From assembly GCF_000350225.1 (NCBI RefSeq), contig NW_005179080.1, forward strand, positions 62,001 through 126,000: 64,000 nt of DNA, written 5' to 3'. Shown here piece by piece: positions 21,148 to 33,304 of this stretch. How positions within the stretch are numbered: the stretch's first letter is position 1; each line of letters opens with the position of its first letter. A program made the translations under genes and the position numbers. The notes beneath the pieces are model-generated. The model did not search any database. It saw nothing but the letters and a program-made list of their open reading frames with translations, and had not been told where the DNA came from. This DNA is from Chondrus crispus (lineage: Eukaryota > Rhodophyta > Florideophyceae > Gigartinales > Gigartinaceae).

Positions 21148-22781
21148 TGCCCCTATTTACGGCAATGTCCCAGAATGACACAACCGATGTTGTCATTCCA
21201 CGGAGCCATGAACAGGCCATGGGGAGCCCTAGACGTGAGGAATGGGTGGAGGCAATGTCAGTCGAGATGATATCTATCCAACACGTGAATGTTTACACTG
21301 TCACTAATTTACCAAAAGGCAGAAAGCCCATTGGAAGCAAGTGGGTTTTCGACGTGAAACGAGATGTCACAGGCAACATTATGCGTTACAAGGCACGTCT
21401 CGATGCCAAGGGATTTCTCAAGTCCAAGGCGTCGACTTCCAAGAAATATTTTCTCCTGTGACAAAATTCGAAACACTGGGGTTATTTATGGGAATCGTTG
21501 CCCATCAAAACTTTGAAGTACATCACGTCGACATCCAAACTGCGTTCCTTTGTTCACTCTTAGAGGAAGAGATTTTCTTGAGTCCACCATTGCTGCCGCC
21601 TGAATTAAGACAAATATTTGGAGCAACCAACTGGAATAACAAAGTGTGGAAGTTACTGAAGGCCCTGTACGCACTGAAATATGGCTACCGAGCCTGGAAT
21701 AGAACACTACGAAAGCTACTGAAATTAATTGGATTCGTACTTTCCAAAGCTGAGCCAACCCTATATGTCGCAAAAATGTAATAGAAACGGCACTCATTCT
21801 AGTCTACGTGGACGACTTACTGATTGCAGCAAAAATGGTAGCATCTGTTAAGGGCGTCAAAGATGCACTAAGCCCAGAATTCCAAATTCGGGACCTTGGG
21901 GACGCTAGCACGTTTCTTGGAATACATATACAGAGAAACAGACCAGCCCGTGCCATATATCCCTCGCAAGAAAACTACGCGAAAACTGTTCTAGAACGGT
22001 TTGGAATGGCGTACTGTAAGGTGAACAATGTGCCACTTCGCCCGGAGACGAGACAAATCATTATGGATGCAGAAGTCCAAATTGGTGACAACCATGTTAC
22101 GATTGATGTCCCATATTCGGAACTGGTAGGAAGCCTGATGTTTTTAGCAACCACAACAAGGCCTGACAATCTTTTCCTGTCTCATATCTTGCCCGTTTCA
22201 TGCACTGCTATACTGACATACATTGGACGCCGACCAAATCTATATTGAGGTACTGGGCTGGAACGAAGTCTGTTGGAATTCACTTGAGGGGTAGTGCGAA
22301 ATTAGAAGGCCACTGCGATTCGGACTGGGCTGGGGATGTTCCAACAAGAAATTCTACTGGCGGGTACGTGTTTAAATTAGGAGAGGGCCCGTTCTCATGG
22401 AAAGTCAAGTTGCAGACAGTTGTTGCAGCATCATCGGTGGAAGCCGAATACATTTCAAAAGCCCAAGAGATTCGGGAATCACTTTAGGTTCGGGCTGTCA
22501 CGTCCGATTTCGGAATTATGAATGAAAAGGAGCCCCTAGAAATTTTCGCAGATAATATGGGGGCGATTGCCTTGGTGAAGGACGAGGCTACCACCCCATG
22601 TTCCAAGCATATCAACGTGGTGTACCACTTCGCTCGTGATTATGTTGAAAAAGGACCTGTGATTGTCAATTACGTCCGCTCTGCTGACGTGGTGGCAGAC
22701 GGACTTACGAAACCATTGGGCCGCATGAAACACGAGCAGTTTATGAAACTACTTGGGGTCGGCACAGTGTCAGACAAATGA
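21087..22781 (+). pseudogene. pol: C2 reverse transcriptase and RNase H
   Basis: Overlapping frames give a copia RT: WVEAMSVEMISIQHVNVYTV, then GSKWVFDVKRDVTG, then KARLDAKGF, VHHVDIQTAFL, LKALYALK and the catalytic YVDDLL near 21,805. The YVDD motif is intact. RNase H follows with GHCDSDWAGD, AASSVEAEY and IFADNMGAI, ending VADGLTKPLGRMKHEQFM. Frame changes near 21,461, 21,781, 22,248 and 22,487 inactivate it. The 3' LTR begins 49 bp downstream after a purine tract (GCTGAGGGGG). Confidence 0.9.
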
Positions 22782-22832
22782 CACATGTGCGTCACCTCGG
22801 GGACAATTATATCGGTTACGGCTGAGGGGGTG

Positions 22833-23066
22833 TGTTGGAATGCAGCCTTACGACAGACTTATGTGAATGCTTGGATGACACGCAAATGAAAGATTGGAAT
22901 ATATTACAAATTACAGCATTACCGTTAGGTATGCGAACCTCGGAGATACTGGGGACTTCGATATAGAGGCGATACCGCTGTGTCTTGGAACGAAGTGTGG
23001 GGCTCCCACTCCCGTGTCGACGCAGAAAAGTAAGACTACAACAAAAAGCCGTGTGCAAAACCAACA
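22833..23066 (+). repeat. C2 3' LTR
   Basis: 234-bp partner of 2,915-3,148, about 89% identical by eye. It is followed by ATTTC. Confidence 0.92.
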
Positions 23067-23599
23067 ATTTCAATCCTACAACGGACCTTGTAGCGCCTTT
23101 GTCAACGCAGAAACCTGGTCTGCTTCCCTTAGCTCCCTGCCTGGACAATGATGTGGTGAAAATCTCCGTACAGTTTATTTTAATGCTATGCTCTCGGCGT
23201 TTGTACCTAATTATTGCCTTCCTATGTGTAGGAGGCTTATCTCTGGGGCGAGTAGTCTTGGGCATGGGTGCTAGACGCCCTTTCCAAATCCCAGGTGATC
23301 TGTGAGACGGAGGTTTCCATTTTTCGCTACGCAACCGAAGGCGGTCTCGATGATATCTCTGCGGCCATGCAACCGAGGGCTTGCGTTTCATCAACAAACT
23401 TCGTGACGGCAGAATGTTCTTCATCACTGCTGGCAGTTATGTCATCAATATGGGGTTCTGCGAGGGGCTGGAACTGCTCCACTATGAACAGATGAGAGGA
23501 GGCCGCGTCAGGGTCAGCACTTTCTTCGTCATGGGCACGTTGCTCATCCTCAAGTGATTTGATGACTTCCGAAAGGTCATGTACTGCCGATGTGCCATT

Positions 23600-25240
23600 T
23601 TTGAGCGAATGAACTACTTTATTGGGGATATTGGCGTATTTGTCTCCAGTAGCGACATTGTGCTATCTCGCTGGATAACAGTCACTACCACAAAGCATAT
23701 CATGCGACTTCCATCCCTTCCGATAGCGGTATTGCTTTCCTGAGTACTGCGGACGATGGCTTCCGGAACGATACTGTAACGATTTAGAATGAACCCCGTA
23801 CTGACCGAAGAACATTCTAGTCGTACCAGACAGTGTCGCACGTCGGTCTTCTCCGACCTGGATTTGCTCCCGTAGTGCTGTCACAAACCTATTGAATGTG
23901 AAGCCGGCGGTAGTAAGTTGTGCAATAGGCTTTGAGGCCCATTTTTCGTGGAGCACGGCGTTGCGAAGGAATCGATTTTTATGCTCTTCAGAACAGAACT
24001 CCGGAGATGCTTGAGGGGTTGGGACGTTTATCTTGTCCACAAGAGATGTAAGTCCAACGTCGAAACGTTTTGAGTCCCTCTCTACCATAGCTTGGTCAAA
24101 AGTGAGGCGTTCCAGTTTGGACTGCACAGCAAGCTAAGGAGCGTCATTGTCATAAACATCTAGTAGTACCTTAACCAGTTCCTTGTAACGCATATGCGGG
24201 TCCGTGTTTTCGAAGAAAAGGTGTTAGGAAGTCCTGCAAACACGTTCTCAAAGAATTTCGGTTTTTGTTCCGATGGCAACTCAAATTGATGAGCACATCT
24301 CCGTAGTCCCGGATGGTGTGTCGAACACACTGAGACTTCTCACCACTGAAAAGCGTGTCTCTGAAGTACATTCTAACGGAAGAAGCCTTGTAGAGATGTC
24401 TTTTGTTGGATATCTGTTCGGTATTGGCGTGTTCAGCGCTGGATCCCACTTGAGAGTTCGATGTCCGGCTCCTGTGGGAATCTTGACCGCGGAGCGACAG
24501 GATTCGGAGAGATTTGGTCATCATGAATGTGACGAGATGGAGCTATGGACGCAGCTGTAATCGGAACTTGGTGTTCAGCGGCTACCGTGGCCGTTATATG
24601 TCTGTCAGTGATCGGAGTAGGGTTTAGGTCCGTCCCAGGCTCGAAGGAAGCACGAGCCTCTCGCGACTCATGAAAGGTGAGAACTAATTTTGCAATGCTT
24701 AAAGTTCTATCATAGACAGCTGCGAGCTATACGTAAGCCATAGAAGTAGGGTTGTTGCAGAGCGAGACGTCAACTAAGTCGAAGAGTGGAGCATTTAGAT
24801 CGTGAACGCCGAAAGGCTTGCGACATTGCGCAGGAGCGCCATATGGCGTACCCACCTCGGTCGAAGTCATCCCCATTAAAACCGGTGTGATGGTATAGCA
24901 GCATAATGTTGCTATACCAACACACCGTTTGGATCTTTCTGCAATGATTGCAGAAAGATCCATTTCAATGCTTGAACTGTTATGAGATCCATCACTTGGA
25001 TTGCCCTCCGGAAGGTATTGCCATATCTCCTTGAAAACGGATGTAGTGTCATTGCGAATTTAGATGCGCTCCACTCGCTTGACCAGACGGTCGTACGCAA
25101 TTTTTCGAGCGTTGCTTGATGACCCCGCCATAAAAGAAACTCAAATCCGGATTGTCAGCTTGTTGGCCTGACGCCGAGGTGTAAGAAAGGGGTGCGTGCG
25201 TCTGGGGAATCTGAGTGGACCAGAGAGGGAAGGGTGTTGG
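23600..25240 (-). pseudogene. gag: C1 gag remnants
   Basis: Minus-strand frames at 24,127-23,663 resemble copia Gag: a block containing WASKPIAQLTTAGFTFNRF, then IQVGEDRRATLSGTTRMFFG, then a damaged zinc knuckle (HDMLCGSDCYPA). An N-terminal part lies at about 25,240-24,912 (SDPPLSF-like start, RTTVWSSEWSASKFAMTLHP). The frames are broken repeatedly. A double hairpin (24,883-24,961) is lodged inside the gag sequence. Recognition rests on resemblance to C3 and C4 Gag. Confidence 0.55.
24883..24961. repeat. Double hairpin 1
   Basis: Hairpin a: 24,883-24,927, arms 22 bp with two mismatches, loop 1 nt. Hairpin b: 24,931-24,961, arms 15 bp perfect, loop 1 nt. They are 3 bp apart, inside C1 gag. 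Confidence 0.9.
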
Positions 25241-25440
25241 GAGACAGCATAGGCACGCAGAGCGAAGAACGAAAAAAGAAGTAGACAACTACCAGACGAC
25301 AGTGGATCGCAAACAATTGAGATTCCGTTTACTGTCTGTTTTGCTCCTTTTTCCTCTACCTCCCCGCGCCCGACCTAACCACAGTCGCCACTATTCCCTA
25401 AGTAGATATAGGGGTCAGCAAACATAGCGTGCGAGCTCCA

Positions 25441-26126
25441 GGGCGAGCTCTCGACGTTGTGAATCTCCACTTTAATTTATGTCCCCCTGGGGCACACTCG
25501 AAATATTACGAATGAAAAGTGGCAAAGGCCAGGCTTTTGTGGGCCTCCGCTGTAGGGGATATCATACATAGCGATGTATGGGGCCCGATGTCCGTTGATT
25601 GTTTTGGTGGATCCTGCAACTATATGGCCTTTATTGACGAGTACTCCGGCTTTGTGGCTATCGTTCTAGTTACAAAGAAAGCGAAATCACTAATCTTGCT
25701 AAAAGGGCTACACCCGGATTGAGCGCAAGTACAACTGCAATGTAAAACAGCTGCCCTGTGACGGAGGCCGCGAATATCGAGCTCTGGTAGGCTACTTAGA
25801 ATCAAAAGGCATGGAAATGGACATGACTCCCGCATATAGTCCCGAACAAAATGGGATAGCAGAACGTTCCAACAGGACCACTGTTGCGACAGCCCGATCT
25901 ATATTGATTCATTCGGATATGCCACGTGCGTTCTGGAAAGAGACAGTTGGGCATGTCGCTGACATACGCAATCACATAATCTTCCCTCGACATGATTTTA
26001 ATACGTCATTTGAACTGATTGTTAGACAGTTGCCACGAAGGGCTACGGTATCACGTTTGGAGCTTTGGAAGTATTGCATATACCCACCTGCTAAAACAGA
26101 AACGAAAAAATTTCGATGACAAGATT
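25441..26126 (+). pseudogene. pol: C5: Ty1/copia integrase fragment
   Basis: The frame at 25,519-25,722 carries an integrase core start, GDIIHSDVWGPM with the first catalytic Asp, then GGSCNYMAFIDEYSGFV. After a frameshift the 25,811-26,119 frame has MTPAYSPEQNGIAERSNRTT (catalytic Glu in AERSNR) and ARSILIHSDMPRAFWKETV. It ends in the usual FDDK block near 26,120 and is then cut by GC-rich sequence. The rest of the element was not found to the right. Confidence 0.8.
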
Positions 26127-28041
26127 ATGATGGGGATCTAAGCAAAGGACGTCAAGACGTATTGACGAAGTCCGTGTAAGCGATGCACAAGGACCGAGTA
26201 GCGACGCTGGTCGGAGGGGTCAGAAAGTCAGGGCATAATGAGCCCAGGCAAGATGATCGCCTCTTGGAACCACGGGACCCATAGGATCGGTACTCGTGCA
26301 CCCGGCCCCAGTAGGCGGCTCACACTTCGAAGTACGGGAGCCAGCCCCCTAACCCCCAGACGGCCTCAGGTCCCCTACGTACAGACAGCAGTGCGATACG
26401 CTGTTCTTATTGTCATAGTACGCACAATTTTCGTCCAAGCCGCCGCCCTGAAGTACGGTCAACAGCCCCACCGCTAACGGTCGCAGCCGGCGGGAAGCAG
26501 CGACGTCATCACCCGGAGTTTGTCGCCCCGACGCGAACACGGGGCTCCGCGCGAGATAGAAGGTACAAGTGTGCACGGAATATGACAAGAGATGGAGAGG
26601 ACAAAAGGCCGCCGACGGCATATACACTCGACGCCGGAGTGCCAACAATTCGCCATCGCCTAACCCTAAAATGGAAAAACATTAGCGAGGTCGAAAGCTA
26701 CCCTGAGTGACAGTGTACCATGCGCGTGTGACGCTCAAGCAGGAGCTCCACCCGCAACACCCCAGCCACGCCCGGACGCCGCCGCATACTGTGGGTACAG
26801 CGTGTGCACACTAGACGACACACGCAACCGGATAATGACTAAGAGGGTGCGTACCGCAATCACACTCCCCCTCAAATCCATTAGTCGGTCAACACAGACC
26901 GATACTCTTCCCGTAAGGCAGCCGACTCCGCCCTCGCGACACGAACGATACAGAGGACTACGGACGACCAGTTACAAGGCCGCTCATAAGAATCGAGAAG
27001 CAACGGCCTCCCGACACAAGGGGGACCAAGAAGGACCGCTGCACCTCACGCCGACACGAGAAATGTTGCAAAGAGCGGAGAGAGACGTGAACCCTCCCTG
27101 TAACACCGATGAGGCCGTGAACGCATGGCAACGACGAAAGCGCAGTCCGGCACACCCTTCCAGAGAGGTACGGTTCGGACTGCGACACCAACCCACACAC
27201 ACCCCCGCCCCTCCAAAGTGGCGAAGTGGGGGTACTGTACGAGCGCGACTACACGTCGGGTACGGGCCAAAAGCCGCAGGGAAGGGGAGCACCGCGTTCC
27301 GTATGTGCCTGCTACAACGAGGAGGTGGCGGAAGCGTACAGCTGGATCGGCGCGACGACATAAGAAATTCCGCGAAGGGCGAGGAGGGACCCGAATCCTC
27401 CCCATAGCGCACAGGAGAGCGTGAAGGCTCAACGGGAATGACGGCGAAGAGGACGAGGCAATACACTGTATGACTACACACGGGAACACGTGTACCACAT
27501 GTGTACGACGCGCGCGCACCAACGTGTACTATACGTGTACCCCACGTGTACAGTTGGGACAGGACGGCCCGCGCTGACTAAAGGAGCTCCACCGTACAGT
27601 CGGCACTGTATTGTAGTATGATAGGACTTACTTCTGTATTAAATACTCGAGCGGACGTACGGTGGCGAAGGAGGACAGGCACGAGCTTGTCCACGATCGC
27701 CGTCCGTCTTGGTCCGTCCGCCCGCTTAGTATGCACGCCCGTTTTGCGATTGCGCGCGTTTAGAGCGCACCAAGCGGGTAGAGGACGCGCTAGCACGCAA
27801 ACGAGCCTAGATTCGCCTCCGCCCTTCAGCGCCAGTACGTCACCCAGCGCTGTTACGAAGCGTCGAGGTGTAGATCGGCCCACTTGTGCGGGCGTGCTCG
27901 TCCGACCACGCTCTACCACACCGCTACCCGGGCCCGCTTCCCGGTTCCGTAGCTGGCTGTGCTTCTCCCGTTCTCTCGTCCGTTCGGGTCTCCGTCGAAC
28001 TGTGCATGCACCCCTATACGTTTGGGGATGTTTATGTTTCA
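26127..28041 (+). mobile_element. Truncated GC-rich LTR element ending in a G1-related LTR
   Basis: Composition changes sharply to GC-rich, Arg-rich frames at the copia boundary. The right 574 bp resemble the G1 LTR. The interior has no recognisable gag or pol; an open frame at 26,802-27,407 is probably chance. No TSD was found, so the 5' part is probably lost. Confidence 0.5.
27468..28041 (+). repeat. G1-related LTR (solo or 3' LTR of a truncated element)
   Basis: It shares ordered blocks with the G1 LTR: CACGTGTAC clusters, AGTATGATAG, ATTAAATAC, GAGCGG, ACGAGCTTGTCCACGA, CAAGCGGGTAG, GAGCCTAGAT, TAGATCGGCCC, GGGCCCGCTTCCC, and a TTTCA end. The start is provisional. Confidence 0.7.
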
Positions 28042-29830
28042 GTTCCGAAACATGAGCCTGACATCTCTCGGAGAACTGGCAAGTAGAGAACACATTTTGC
28101 CGCCAACTTTGAAAACCACGCGTACATCGGCTCGCTTCTTTGTGCCAAATGTATTTCTACGACAGACTTGTAGTAAATACGGTGACACTAAATATAATAA
28201 AATATGGTGCTACACGAGTATGGGGGTTTTCGCTGAATCACCACCTCCTCCAGAGCGGGCTTGACAAAATGTAGTAGATCCAATTACCTGAAGACAGTTG
28301 CGTGTTTTTGCGAGTTCAGGCAAGGTGCGGTGGGGTGACCCGTAGCGCCAGCGGCGAAGTAAGTATCGATAATTCGCAGCCAAATCTATATCTCTTGCCC
28401 GCCCATCCCAGTTGTTGGACGCCCTTCCCTGGATTTCACTCACACGCCTATTCCTTTGGGTATTGTATACTTTCGTTTGGTAATGATAGATAGTTTTCAT
28501 TTTGGCATAAACGACCTCGATCGAAGGAGGGAGTATGCACAGTGCGGAGAGATCCGGGATTGGTGGTGTCCGAGAACAAATTCAGCCAACGCAACAAGGC
28601 ACGGGCCCGAGTAGCGGGTGGAAGAGTGGTGTCTGTAGTGAACGCGAGACCCCATAAGCAAAGCAATGCGTCGAAACCATGGAGCAGCACTAGGCGACGT
28701 GCCGGCACTGACAGGCTGAGGTGGATCTGGGCTCGTTAGCGTGTAACGCGCGTCCGTTACCAGCGTGGTTGCGGTCTAACGCCCGTGATTCGGACGCGTT
28801 TACGTAAGAATAGGTTGGAGAGAAGACCAAGTTCGAGCGTTGTGACTAAGCTTCCTTGGTACCCTTCGCCGTCGGTCTCCCCTATTCCTTATTATACAAG
28901 TTAATCTATTGGACTTCAGAACAGTATGTACTGCACTGTAGTCAACTACTATACTCTTTGGAGGGTGGCTACTGCGGGCCATCCCGCTCTGCAGCGCTGT
29001 CAGCCGTCGGAGATGACAGTACATGTTGGGTAAACGTGTGCGTGTATGCTGAAAGGTGTGTACGTGCGTGTGATTTCTGTGAGGTCCGTACGTACAACGC
29101 TGGACTAAATTCAAAAAAATATAGTTCTGGGCAGTGATACTATATAACTTACCCTCGTGAAGGCCGACATCCTGCAAGCAGGGGCTCCAACCGGAAATAA
29201 ATATACTGTACAACATCAAGCCCAATATTGATAATTGCGATATGAAATGCTCTGTAAAGTCTCGAGATCAATTCCCTAGACCGGTTTTTTGCTTTGAAAT
29301 GGCACATAGAGATTCCACTGTCTTTTAAAACGATTCTATGGAAGGTTTATCTTCTTCGCTGTGCTGGTTCAGTCGCAATGTTTTGTGCGCTGTTTTTTGA
29401 AATCGGTAAGGGTTCGGATCGGCAGCTGTTTGGACTTGAACAGATATGTTGTCGTGGTTTAATTATACTTGTTGGTAGATACTGTATCAGGTGCCGCATT
29501 TGAATTGCCGGGCGAGAGTAGCAGAATGTATATATATGGCAATATATACTACATATGTATAACTTGTACAGAGGTGAGTGTTTCAGTAAGTGGGGTTCTT
29601 CACTAGCTGAGCTGTAGAAACAGTTTGCGAAGTAGTGTGATATTAGCACGTTACCGAGATGGAGAGGTGCAGTGTGAGTCGTGAATACAAAAACCAGAGG
29701 TGTCGTAATTGATACGACAGCAATAGTTTAGAGAATGGGGTGGGGTAATGGAGGGTGGAGTAGTTTGTGCGAGTTTGAGCGTGCAAGGTGTGAGATTGTT
29801 CGGAAGCTGGCAGCTCAAAGTGGGAACTGC
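28042..29830. other. Unassigned sequence
   Basis: I see short open frames only, none with a recognisable motif, and no LTR pair. GC content falls to the right. Confidence 0.5.
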
Positions 29831-29834
29831 TTCT

Positions 29835-30175
29835 TAAAATTAGTGACTCGAATGTAGGCTACAGCACATATCACTCTACTTAGATTCCAGTAGCAACTCA
29901 AGTAACATTCCGTAAGCTACATTTAGCTACCTGCGATAAGATCCGTTAAAGATTGGATACTCTCAACCTAGCTTTTCTTGTATTGACCGTTACTGGATAG
30001 TTTATAAGTAGGGCAACCACCTTTTTACGGTAGTGTGCCTAATTTCACCGTAGAGTCAATATGATTATAAGGGCAAGTCAAAGTACTCGTTTTCGACCTC
30101 AGCCCTTCGAACACCTGGAGCCAAACCTCAACCGACTGCATTGTACCCCAACCGTGCTCACAGCTGTGACGAGCA
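29835..30175 (+). repeat. Dispersed repeat, copy 1
   Basis: Diverged direct repeat of 41,300-41,620. Shared words include AGGCTACA, CTACATTTAGCTACC, AGTCAATA, TTCGACCTCAGC and ACCGTGCTCAC. It could be an old LTR or other repeat; borders are approximate. Confidence 0.6.
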
Positions 30176-30499
30176 ACAGAGGGTTAGCGCCATCAGAAAT
30201 TTGCATGACTTCAGAAATAAATTTGTCACTCGCGGACACGTGGGGGGTTTCAGCAGAATTATTTCTGACGTACAGAACCAATCTCGCAGAGAGGCAGATT
30301 TGTTATTGAGTTTGATTCAATTAGTAAAACGCGCCAAAATCTCACGCTATACAAGATAATGTTCATCAACGTAGCACAGTGTCCAATAAGCCCTTATATC
30401 CCGTGTGGAATTCCCCTTATTTCAACTGTGCTACCTATACCTTTAATATGGTATAGAAAACAGAGAATGATCTCAATATTAGCGCTGCAGCCTGTGAAA

Positions 30500-31236
30500 C
30501 CAATATATGCGAAAATTTCCCCGATCGCTCAAGGAGGATCTCATACAGGAAGCCGTTAGTCAAGATGTTGGCAAATTGTTGCTTAACTTCGAATATCCCT
30601 TTCCAGCACAACCAGACTGCGGACGACGTTCTAAAACTTCACGAGCAGAAGACTTGACAATCATGGGGGAGGTCACAGCGGCGAAGGCGCATATCGCGTC
30701 TTTTGGGACAGTTACGCGAGAGATTTGAAATAGCGATATAATAGGCGAAGGCCTCTAGCAGATTGGCCGCAGAGGATATCTGGAAGGCCATTCAAGATTG
30801 TTTATAAGCGGCTTCAGTGCAGATTCGACGGGAACGAAATAGTGGAGGCCGCGATTTCAGGGGTGAGTGGAGAGTATGGTGAAATGGAGGAGCTTCTCGG
30901 CACAATGAGAGAGGCGCGACAAGATCTTAGTGATGACACACGAGATAAAAGAGATTCGTGCCAGATCGAGATGCAGAAAAAGAGCGACTACGGGCTTTGA
31001 TTCGTGACAATTCTCCAAATTGGAAAAGAACATGTAAAAAGGTAAACAGATCTTCTTTGGAACGTGGGAACGAAGGGTCAGTGGCTTATGATGCGGTGAG
31101 TAGGACAGCGATTGTCGGAAATGTACTCCGAGTGCTGGTAAAAGGGCAAGACGGATATCACCTGACAAGTTCGATAACGACATTTAGGATTCAAAGGGTG
31201 TCTACGTCGTGCCGACGAAGCCTAAAGCTCGGTTGA
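30500..31236 (+). pseudogene. Possible decayed coding sequence, unknown
   Basis: Successive plus-strand frames look protein-like: RSLKEDLIQEAVSQDVGKLL (30,520s), then about 30,795 KIVYKRLQCRFDGNEIVEAA with GEMEELLGTMREARQDL, then LRALIRDNSPNWKRTCKKVN near 30,990. They are in different frames, so a broken gene or several exons. No domain was recognised. Minus-strand frames here have no such pattern. Confidence 0.3.
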
Positions 31237-31783
31237 GGCGCCGAGACTCGATCTCTCGAGAGCGTTTTGATGGTAGAGAATAACGTGGTACGAAATTAAT
31301 TCAAGACCTTTCATGCCTCTTAGCCATGTGTATTATTATATACGTACGTTTGCAAAGCAAAACAGTCTGTTTAGCTGTTGCAAGCGGTGTGAGATTGAAA
31401 CATCTCTTACTCAAGCACGGAACGGTACATAAAGCCAGGTTGTGCTTTCGCAGAATGGCTACACGGACTTCTTTGTATTACTTAACGTTAGATTACGTGC
31501 ACAAAATGTTTTATTCATATCGTTCTGTGAAATCGTTATGTGAACTGATAAAACCATTGAGCGCTACGGTTTTTGCAAAGAAGCAGCAAATGTAGGTACT
31601 AATTAGGTACACACAGTAAATAGCAAGGGTACGTAAATAGCATATCCAATACTAATTCACGTTCTGAGGGTGGAATGTAGTGCCTGTAAATCAGTCTGAC
31701 CTCCACTAAATCCTGTTAACGGGTGTAGTTCTAGTAATTGTAAATCTTATCCTTTGCAGTTATACTACACAAGGTGCAAGTAC

Positions 31784-33260
31784 TGTAGAAGCGCCGATAT
31801 TCACTCTTCACGTCTCATCACATCATCATATCTTCCTCCCTCCTGTAATTCCATCTCAAAGCCCGTTACAGTCTCCACCTTCACATTGCTACGGGGACAG
31901 TGCTTGCTCTGTCGGGAAACATTTACCACGAAGAGAACCTTCCTCTTGACTTCTTCCTGGCAAACCGTAATCGCATAGGATACCATTTTCCATCCTCCAC
32001 GAACCTCCCGACGTAGTCAGGATCCAATCTCTCGTAAATTGCGGTGCGAAAGCCAACCTCCAAGTGTTTTATCGGAAACCCCTTGTCCTCCTCGAATTGG
32101 AGTATAGCAGACAGCACCATACTCCCCGAAAAGGCCTCAAAGAGAGCTCCATGATCCCGTACCAGATGGAACGTGTTAGGTACTCGCTGGCCCTAAGCTC
32201 CATGCGCCAGGCGTCGACGCCCAGCGCTGTCCCTCTCGACAGTGATAGGCCCTCGAAACTCACAGTTCTCACTCCACCGAAAAGTGGGCCCGTCGCTCTT
32301 AGGTGACTGCCCCAGACAAGCTGCCTCCCTGCCCGACCCACAACAAAGCCTCATCTTGAGAAGCATATTAGCAGTCTCAAATTCCATCTTACAAAGGAGT
32401 GCCGTTGCGTCAGAGTGGTAGGATTATGGGGGCACGCCATCATGTCCTTGCTTCACGAGAAAGGACACTTGTCTCGCGATCTCAGCTCCCTACACAGTGA
32501 TGTTCTAAGAGTATTACGAGCGCATCGAAAGAACTTCGAGAGTGGCTTCCATTCCATCCCCTGTAAGAACGAGCCTCTTTGTCAACTCTTCGATTGTCAC
32601 GCCGTGTGTCTTCGCCACATCGAGGGCTTTCAGCCATAACTCCGTCCAGACGCTGGCAGAATTCAAGTGTGTCCATTACTTGGCCGATAATAGGTCCCGG
32701 GAGCGGAGCTCGTTGGAGATTGCATCATGAGGGGCCTCAGGTAACCCATATGCGTTATGAGTACGTGTGGACCCCGATCAAAAATGCTTCCCTCACCAAC
32801 CAAAATGGCAGAATTGACCTCGGTAACAGCGATGGCATAGTAGTGGCACTTGGGCTTAACGATCGCCCATGCGGCACGCGTAGCAGCTCCAGAGTGCCTT
32901 AAGGCGACAGGATCGCCACTACCGACCACGATTGCAGCCCCTGCGCTATTTCCGATATTTTCGGTTATCCTGCATGTAAAGACCTCTGAGTGGACTTCTT
33001 CTAATTTTTCACTGCCTCGTGTGGGGGGCATTTTCTCCTATTCAAGAGCAGTCGGTGATATTCCGCAAAAATGTTCCAATTTAGAGACGTATGGTAAAGT
33101 TTGGGAATGATGGAACTCGGTACTGAGCTGGAAAGGCTTCGTCTGCGATGCTTCTTTCGCGGCTCATGTGGGTGCCCTCGACACCAAGGTCTTCATTCCC
33201 CTTTCATCGCCGGCCTTGCTTTCCTCCAAGGTCCCCACCGGCACCACACTTTATTTTAGG
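31784..33260 (-). pseudogene. Decayed minus-strand gene(s), family not recognised
   Basis: Reading leftwards, frame fragments join into plausible protein: SAGAAIVVGSGDPVALRHSG and VTEVNSAILVGEGSIFDRGP (33,031-32,663), then LWLKALDVAKTHGVTIEEL with KRLVLTGDGMEATLEVL (about 32,650-32,520). Further on come ETANMLLKMRLCCGSGREAA, VSFEGLSLSRGTALGVDAW, FEEDKGFPIKHLEVGFRTAI and a last part with ITVCQEEVKRKVLFVVNVSR ending at a stop near 31,801. At least four frame changes are needed. These may be two adjacent genes, with a stop near 32,510. The last part has a hot-dog-like feel, but I would not name a function. This is one of few non-transposon coding signals here. Confidence 0.4.
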
Positions 33261-33304
33261 TTTGAGGGCCGTGTAACCGAGATTTCAAGTTCAGCGCGTG
33301 CATA

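Larger units (their letters stand above)
2915..23066 (+). mobile_element. C2: Ty1/copia retrotransposon, split by G1
   Basis: Two 234-bp LTRs (2,915-3,148 and 22,833-23,066) bracket a copia gag-pol. They start TGTTG, end CCAACA and differ at about 26 positions by eye. The element is about 5.7 kb without the 14.4-kb G1 insertion. The flanks CTTTC/ATTTC are a slightly mutated 5-bp TSD. Coding frames contain many stops and shifts, in line with LTR divergence of about 11%. Confidence 0.92.
1552..25240 (-). mobile_element. C1: minus-strand Ty1/copia element, outermost member of the nest
   Basis: C1 reads leftwards: gag remnants at about 25,240-23,600, then integrase at 2,914-1,552. Copia C2 (2,915-23,066) sits between them. 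The C2 flanks are CTTTC and ATTTC, a 5-bp TSD with one mismatch. The RT/RNase H part of C1 is missing at the left, where a plus-strand copia fragment abuts it near 1,552. No LTRs could be delimited. Family resemblance is to C3 and C4 of this window. Confidence 0.7.

Noticed and set aside
26802-27407. 201-codon Arg/Thr-rich plus-strand ORF
   Set aside because: Composition follows local GC content; minus-strand frames are equally open; no zinc knuckle or other Gag trait.
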